Below are positions 62,501-64,000 of a DNA stretch of 64,000 bases, piece by piece; within the stretch, counting starts at the first letter, position 1, and each line of letters opens with the position of its first letter. Below the pieces are notes generated by a model. It was not told the origin of the DNA and did no database searches. It saw only the letters and a program-made list of their open reading frames with translations. The stretch is from Muraenolepis orangiensis (lineage: Eukaryota; Chordata; Actinopteri; Gadiformes; Muraenolepididae), in assembly GCA_027704905.1 (NCBI GenBank), contig CM051002.1, positions 821,832 to 885,831 on the forward strand, written 5' to 3'. Made by a program: the position numbers and the translations under genes.

Positions 62501-62784
62501 AACAATGTATATTTTATTACATTGATTTATATATATATATTGCTCTTTTCTGTGCTGATTTTTGCATTTTATAAATTGCATTTTTTATTTTTATTTTATA
62601 TTCCTTATTCTATTTTTTATTCTATTTTTTATTCTATTTTTTATTCTATTTTTATCTATTTTTATTTCATCTTATTCTATAACTGCTGTCTGTCGTCGGG
62701 TATTGCACACAAGAATTTCACATCACTGCTTTATACTAAACTGTAAACTGTGAAGTGACAATAAACTTGACTTGACTTGACTTG
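59535..62784 (+). mobile_element. L2-clade LINE, apparently intact ORF
   Basis: 3,250 bp with a very short 5' leader (15 nt), one 981-codon ORF, an AT-rich 3' UTR containing repeated TTCTATTTTTTA, AATAAA at 62,760-62,765 and a terminal (CTTGA)4. AGGTGT occurs on both sides (59,529-59,534 and 62,785-62,790), and the uninterrupted host repeat at 49.7 kb has AGGTGT once. The short leader may mean slight 5' truncation. Rex1 is the main alternative clade; the short tandem 3' tail favours L2. Confidence 0.93.
59550..62495 (+). CDS. L2 LINE endonuclease/reverse transcriptase (981 residues)
   Basis: This single protein would nick chromosomal DNA and copy its own RNA there (target-primed reverse transcription). 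Residues 17-33 are strongly hydrophobic after an Arg-rich start, and residues 85-95 are a basic cluster. The APE-type endonuclease spans about 112-325: N118, the LTETW motif (147-151), GDFN (270-273), ILDHCYT (297-303) and SDH (320-322). The reverse transcriptase spans about 550-820, with NDYRPVALTS, FAYRQNRSTDDA, FVDYSSAFNTI, GAPQGCVLSP and the catalytic FADD (755-758). The C-terminal region, also present in the 4.0-4.8 kb copy, has FLRRLKKFSMGPRILRTFY and ends LLNKGV. No RNase H domain and no separate ORF1 are seen. There are no stops or frameshifts, so activity is plausible. Confidence 0.95.
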   Translation: MAPYEMAAVSRAPARRRSFLLFILFIATFLVQDVSSKFTYNFCTLWEIRSTVARRLPEFFHSFDSDVPPEVTAGLSPSILGTITRKRRRRKRGKRAGVLVRLRCRSDRPPLPTILLANVQSLDNKLSELQARIQFHRETRDNCIICLTETWMSEGVTDAAIEPTGFSVHRADRTKALSGKDRGGGVCLMINRSWCNQSHVHPLKSFCSPDLEYLMLMCRPYWLPREFTAVTVTAVYIPPQANTDTALKELYGAISEQESAHPEAALIVAGDFNKANLKKVLPKFYQHIKSNTRGERILDHCYTPFRDGYKALLRPPFGKSDHRSIQLLPAYRQRLKQQPIAVREVQCWSDQSDSTLQDCFDHADWHMFRVASDNNINEYASSVTGFIKKCIDDVVPTKSVRIYPNQKPWINGDVRAALHARNAAFGSGNTEEYTRARYDLRKTIVTAKREYKDRVEDKFKKHDARGMWQGLQNITNFRGRTSCVENSSTSLPGELNTFFARFDVNGSPPKPAPTGETSQLRISEADVRRTFKRLNIRKAAGPDDIPGRVLRACADQLAGVFADIFNLSLSQAVVPAVFKISTIVPVPKQTKVTCLNDYRPVALTSIVSKCFERLVKDFICSVLPTTLDPWQFAYRQNRSTDDAIAMALHTALSHLEGKNCYVRMLFVDYSSAFNTIVPAKLDTKLRGLGVPPSMCSWILNLLSDRRQVVRMGSTTSEPLTLNTGAPQGCVLSPLLYSLYTHDCMAMHSSNVIVKFADDTTVMGLIAGDDETAYREEVGSLEQWCQENSLALNVKKTKELIVDFRRQRGEHSPISIDGVAVERVSSFKFLGVHISEDLTWSTHTTHVVKKAQQRLYFLRRLKKFSMGPRILRTFYNGTIESVLTGCITAWYGNCTALERRALQRVVRTAQYIVGGELPSLLDIYNQRCVAKAKRIIKDIAHPSHELYSLLPSGRRYRSIKCRTNRLRDSFHSQAIRLLNKGV

Positions 62785-62937
62785 AGGTGTTGCCCATCAT
62801 AATCGGGCCGGCTGAGGTTAATGAACACCTGGGATCTACCCTACTTAAGGCTGTCGAAGACCGACGTCGGGGCTTGACCAGTGCGCACCTTAACGAGAAC
62901 CATCCTGACGAAGACCGCCCCTGCTCTGTGGCTACAC
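62785..62937. repeat. Complex dispersed repeat, locus B, right piece
   Basis: Begins with the right AGGTGT duplication, then CCCATCATAATCGGGCCGGC, one copy of the 39-bp unit (four at locus A), GAAGACCGACGTCGGGGCTT, CATCCTGACGAAGACCG and GTGGCTACACCTCCCCC, leading into the terminal minisatellite. Confidence 0.9.
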
Positions 62938-64000
62938 CTCCCCCCGAGGACCCCACCTCCCCCCGAGGACCCCACCTCCCCCCGAGAGGACCCCACCTCC
63001 CCCCGAGGACCCCACCTCCCCCCGAGGACCCCACCTCCCCCCGAGGACCCCACCTCCCCCCGAGGACCCCACCTCCCCCCGAGGAGGACCCCACCTGCTC
63101 CCGAGGACCCCACCTCCCCCCGAGGACCCCACCTCCCCCCGAGGACCCCACCTCCCCCCGAGGACCCCACCTCCCCCCGAGGACCCCACCTCCCCCCGAG
63201 GACCCCACCTGCTCCCGAGGAGGACCCCACCTCCCCCCGAGGACCCCACCTCCCCCCGAGGAGGACCCCACCTGCTCCCGAGGACCCCACCTCCCCCCGA
63301 GGACCCCACCTGCCCCCGAGGAGGACCCCACCTCCCCCCGAGGACCCCACCTGCCCCCGAGGAGGACCCCACCTCCCCCCGAGGACCCCACCTCCCCCCG
63401 AGGACCCCACCTGCTCCCGAGGACCCCACCTCCCCCCGAGGACCCCACCTCCCCCGAGGACCCCACCTCCCCCCGAGGACCCCACCTCCCCCCGAGGAGG
63501 ACCCCACCTCCCCCCGAGGACCCCACCTCCCCCCGAGGACCCCACCTCCCCCCGAGGACCCCACCTGCTCCCGAGGACCCCACCTCCCCCCGAGGACCCC
63601 ACCTCCCCCCGAGGACCCCACCTGCTCCCGAGGACCCCACCTCCCCCCGAGGACCCCACCTCCCCCCGAGGACCCCACCTCCCCCCGAGGACCCCACCTG
63701 CCCCCGAGGACCCCACCTCCCCCCGAGGACCCCACCTCCCCCCGAGGACCCCACCTCCCCCCGAGGACCCCACCTGCTCCCGAGGACCCCACCTCCCCCG
63801 AGGACCCCACCTCCCCCGAGGACCCCACCTGCTCCCCGAGGACCCCACCTCCCCCCGAGGACCCCACCTGCTCCCGAGGACCCCACCTCCCCCCGAGGAC
63901 CCCACCTCCCCCCGAGGAGGACCCCACCTCCCCCCGAGGACCCCACCTGCTCCCGAGGACCCCACCTGCTCCCGAGGAGGACCCCACCTGCTCCCGAGGA
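62938..64000. repeat. 19-bp minisatellite GAGGACCCCACCTCCCCCC, runs off the window
   Basis: More than 50 copies of GAGGACCCCACCTCCCCCC with 22-bp (GAGGAGGACC) and TGCTCCC or TGCCCCC variants. Locus A carries only about four related units. The array is still running at the window edge, so its full length is unknown. Three overlapping Gly/Val/Ser/Arg/Trp ORFs of 351-407 residues on the minus strand are repeat translations. Confidence 0.97.

Noticed and set aside
62723..63987. Three overlapping minus-strand Gly/Val/Ser/Arg ORFs (351-407 residues)
   Set aside because: Products of the 19-bp array, whose period gives the same repeated peptide in all three frames.

Overview
The window looks like intergenic chromosomal DNA from a ray-finned (teleost) fish. 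The evidence is an L2-type LINE with a (CTTGA)n tail, tRNA-derived SINEs with fish-type 3' tails (core AAGTCGCTTTGGA), a Tf1/sushi-like chromovirus LTR element, hAT DNA transposons, and very long (CA)n, (GA)n and (CT)n microsatellites. I found no convincing host protein-coding gene, tRNA or rRNA. All believable coding sequence belongs to transposable elements. Most other long open frames are translations of tandem repeats. Layout: 0-13 kb has microsatellites, a short 5'-truncated L2 copy (about 4.0-4.8 kb, minus strand), an 870-bp CT tract (7.9-8.7 kb) and an 18-copy 35-bp minisatellite (12.2-12.8 kb). 13-16 kb has an inverted pair of about 180-bp repeats around hAT-like remnants, then a (TA)n tract. 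16-22 kb is mostly unique-looking AT-rich DNA with one SINE interrupted by a LINE tail. 22-32 kb is almost continuous minisatellite: a GGGGAGAGCGCTA array, CCA/CCT, CCCTGAYA, a CATGGGG/CATGG array inside a DNA transposon, CTAACA and others. 35.5-36.3 kb is a hAT deletion derivative keeping a BED zinc finger, with an 8-bp target duplication. 37-50 kb has GAA, GC-rich 22-mer, 12-13-mer, 14-mer and 35-mer arrays plus SINE copies. 52.4-53.3 kb is a second hAT deletion derivative, also with an 8-bp duplication. The most informative part is the last 7 kb. At 57,039-59,008 there is a complete, very young, non-autonomous LTR retrotransposon: 505-bp LTRs with one visible difference and a 5-bp TAGAC duplication. 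An 11-nt stretch at the predicted transcript start is exactly complementary to the primer-binding site, the hallmark of self-primed Tf1/sushi-group elements. Its single ORF joins a short Gag-like start, fifteen 8-residue APHPADD(A/V) repeats and what looks like the second half of an integrase chromodomain. At 59,535-62,784 there is an L2 LINE with an uninterrupted 981-residue endonuclease/reverse-transcriptase ORF and a 6-bp duplication. It is inserted in a repeat whose empty paralogue lies at 49.7 kb in the same window. That host repeat runs into a minisatellite of more than 1 kb that continues past the window end. Functionally the window is a dense nest of mobile elements and tandem arrays. 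The L2 could supply its own retrotransposition machinery. The LTR element and both hAT derivatives would need enzymes supplied in trans.
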